A stretch of 7,353 nucleotides of DNA from Candidatus Enterousia merdequi (GTDB taxonomy: Bacteria > Pseudomonadota > Alphaproteobacteria > Rs-D84): contig JAGHTM010000041.1 in assembly GCA_018065345.1 (NCBI GenBank), positions 1 to 7,353 of the forward strand, written 5' to 3'. Each line of letters begins with the position of its first letter. Positions within the stretch are counted from its first letter, which is position 1. Both the position numbers and the translations under genes were made by a program. Positions 6,227 to 7,353 of the stretch are shown in pieces. The notes beneath the pieces are model-generated. The model saw only the letters and a program-made list of their open reading frames with translations, did not search any database and was not told the DNA's origin.

Positions 6227-6248
6227 GCCCGCGTTTTGCGGGCTTTTT
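6227..6248 (+). terminator. Rho-independent terminator of rpoD
   Basis: A perfect 6-bp GC stem, GCCCGC (6227-6232) with GCGGGC (6238-6243), has a GTTTT loop and is followed by TTTTT (6244-6248). It starts 12 nt after the rpoD stop. Its T-tract ends 12 nt before the ATG of the next gene, so terminator and downstream leader are contiguous. Confidence 0.92.
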
Positions 6249-6260
6249 ATGGTAGGAAAA

Positions 6261-6866
6261 ATGAAAAAGAATACAGTTTTATTTTGTACAGGTTTATCAG
6301 GAAGTGGTAAATCATATTTTATTAAAAACATATTACCAAAAGGTGCTTTCCATAATCTTAAATCGGCTACAACACGTAAAATGCGTGATGGCGAAATGGA
6401 TGGACGTGAATATTATTTTCGTGAAGAATCTTATTTTGATACTGAAAAACTAGCAACCAAATTGTGGGTAAACGAACATTTCTGGACACCCGGACAACCA
6501 AAGTGGCTTTATGGTGTGCCAGAATTTGAAATATACGATAATATGGGGGCTAATTTTACGTATGATGTGATTCAACCACGTTATGTCCGTCAATTAATAG
6601 ATTGGTTCAGAATGCGTAATTTGGATAATAAATACGACTTTCGTATATTGTGGTTCACACCATCAAAAAACGGCTCAGAGATAGTTAAAAATCGTCAAAA
6701 TATGCCAAATGATATAGATGTTCGTCGTACAAATACTTGTGATATGCAAGATTTCAAAAATGCAAAATTATATCCAAATCATATTGTGACCTGTAATCCA
6801 CAAGAATTGACAATGGACGACAATCTTCGTGCGTTTTTACATTCGTTAAAAACAAATAGTAAATAA
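6261..6866 (+). CDS. Guanylate-kinase-like P-loop nucleotide kinase, divergent
   Basis: The 201-residue product has Walker A GLSGSGKS (11-18) and a near-canonical guanylate-kinase nucleotide-monophosphate signature, SATTRKMRDGEMDGREYYF (35-53), with the expected Ser, Arg39, Arg42, Glu45 and Tyr positions. Later parts follow the GMK order loosely: LYGVPEFEIYD resembles the usual YGT segment, RILWFTPS the FI.PPS strand, and DIDVRRTN the arginine-containing lid. The length matches GMKs (about 200), but sequence after residue 55 is strongly divergent, including the insert HFWTPGQPKW. It could be this organism's GMP kinase or a relative with another substrate such as PhnN-type ribose bisphosphokinases; I leave the symbol empty. 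ATG 6261 with AGGA at 6254-6257 (4-nt gap) is chosen over ATG 6249, which overlaps the terminator T-run, and ATG 6225, which precedes the hairpin. It converges on the minus-strand gene with a 1-nt gap. Confidence 0.75.
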   Translation: MKKNTVLFCTGLSGSGKSYFIKNILPKGAFHNLKSATTRKMRDGEMDGREYYFREESYFDTEKLATKLWVNEHFWTPGQPKWLYGVPEFEIYDNMGANFTYDVIQPRYVRQLIDWFRMRNLDNKYDFRILWFTPSKNGSEIVKNRQNMPNDIDVRRTNTCDMQDFKNAKLYPNHIVTCNPQELTMDDNLRAFLHSLKTNSK

Positions 6867-6881
6867 ATTATTTGTTTTTAA
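6846..6881. terminator. Inverted repeat between convergent genes, probable bidirectional terminator
   Basis: TTAAAAACAAATA (6846-6858) is perfectly complementary to TATTTGTTTTTAA (6869-6881), with a 10-nt loop. The stem is 13 bp with only one GC pair; each arm supplies a T-rich 3' side for one orientation. It covers the stop codons of both convergent genes (TAA 6864-6866 on + and the complement of 6868-6870 on -). The symmetry and position fit a shared terminator, although the low-GC stem is weak. Confidence 0.55.
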
Positions 6882-7347
6882 TTTTCCAGCCTGTAAATTG
6901 ATAACCTTTTTTGTTTGGGGTTATGTCCGGAATCTTTATCGCTCCATCATAAGTACATGTTGTAGTAGTTAAAACTTCATTATTATCAATAAATCTTATA
7001 TTAATAGTATTTGGTTTAAATATACCAACTAAATGATGTGATATATTTGAAGCACAAGAATTTTCAGAATTACGGGTTAATGTTTTATATCGTATTCCTT
7101 GGCTTTGTCTTTTGTTAAATTTGAAAGTGCCTCCATTACAAATGTGGTCTTCGGGACATGGACGACAACCGTCAGTATTTGCAGGTAAAAAATATCCCGA
7201 TGAACAAGTATGTTCATTTCGTTCAAAATGCGCAAATATTTTTGATTGAAAATGTATCACACCACATGCGTTTGGTATATCTTGGGTATATAATGCAAAA
7301 GCATTTTGTGATAATAAAAACATAAAGATTAAATATATTTTTTTCAT
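6868..7347 (-). CDS. Small secreted cysteine-rich protein with partial InlB-like module
   Basis: The 159-residue product begins with a clear Sec signal peptide: MKK, a hydrophobic core (residues 4-13) and an AFA cleavage site after Ala18. The mature part has seven cysteines (28, 48, 61, 64, 70, 98, 131). Residues 48-77, CSSGYFLPANTDGCRPC followed by C.GGTFKF, align with CDSGSYLPAGATECQEC and C.GDEFDY of the large protein at the left edge. Residues 115-155, INIRFIDNN..., C.YDGAI and KKGYQFTGWK, align with its second InlB-like module. It ends right after GWK, lacking the long repeats and the Cys/Trp C-terminal domain. Localisation is expected to be periplasmic or extracellular; the function is unknown. 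The ATG at the complement of 7345-7347 is supported by the signal peptide; only 6 nt upstream are in the window, so its ribosome binding site and promoter are not visible. Confidence 0.85.
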   Translation of the reverse strand: MKKIYLIFMFLLSQNAFALYTQDIPNACGVIHFQSKIFAHFERNEHTCSSGYFLPANTDGCRPCPEDHICNGGTFKFNKRQSQGIRYKTLTRNSENSCASNISHHLVGIFKPNTINIRFIDNNEVLTTTTCTYDGAIKIPDITPNKKGYQFTGWKIKNK

Positions 7348-7353
7348 TATTCA

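Noticed and set aside
6225..6260. ATG 6225 or ATG 6249 as start of the kinase-like gene
   Set aside because: These lie before or at the T-run of the terminator and would code the hairpin as protein; ATG 6261 has AGGA upstream and leads straight into the first beta strand.

Overview
This window looks like chromosome from an AT-rich, probably host-associated alphaproteobacterium. The best taxonomic marker is the 176-residue protein at 3546-4076, which matches the alphaproteobacterial TrcR family (formerly DUF1013). The coding style is low in GC, and two secreted cysteine-rich proteins carry InlB-type beta repeats. That combination reminds me of uncultured gut Alphaproteobacteria, but this placement is inference.

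Layout. Positions 2-1861 (+) hold the 3' part of a large, modular, presumably surface-exposed protein. It has LRR-like repeats of 30/31 residues, an InlB-type beta repeat, a cysteine-rich module, a second partial InlB-like module and a Cys/Trp-rich C-terminal domain whose last codons are unusually GC-rich. A promoter-like sequence leads into cysS (1941-3365, +), encoding cysteinyl-tRNA synthetase. The end of cysS and the following intergenic DNA are tandemly duplicated (3324-3534), giving two copies of a promoter-like block ahead of trcR (3546-4076, +). rpoD (4122-6215, +), the principal sigma factor, follows 45 nt after trcR, probably in the same transcript. A clear Rho-independent terminator closes rpoD and directly abuts a gene for a guanylate-kinase-like P-loop protein (6261-6866, +). 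That gene converges on a small secreted cysteine-rich protein (6868-7347, -) that shares modules with the large protein at the left edge. A 13-bp inverted repeat spans the two convergent stop codons.

The central block is information-processing housekeeping: tRNA charging, a conserved alphaproteobacterial regulator and the main sigma factor. The flanks carry a lineage-specific family of extracellular modular proteins. The main points for a second look are: (1) the duplicated promoter block with 12-nt-spaced TTAAGCAA repeats before trcR-rpoD; (2) an RpoD in which the first of the two promoter-melting tryptophans is Asn; (3) a CysRS whose signature segments do not look alphaproteobacterial; (4) the GC-rich 3' end of the surface-protein gene; (5) the divergent guanylate-kinase-like gene whose start lies against the rpoD terminator. 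I found no RNA genes, CRISPR arrays, insertion sequences or transposases.
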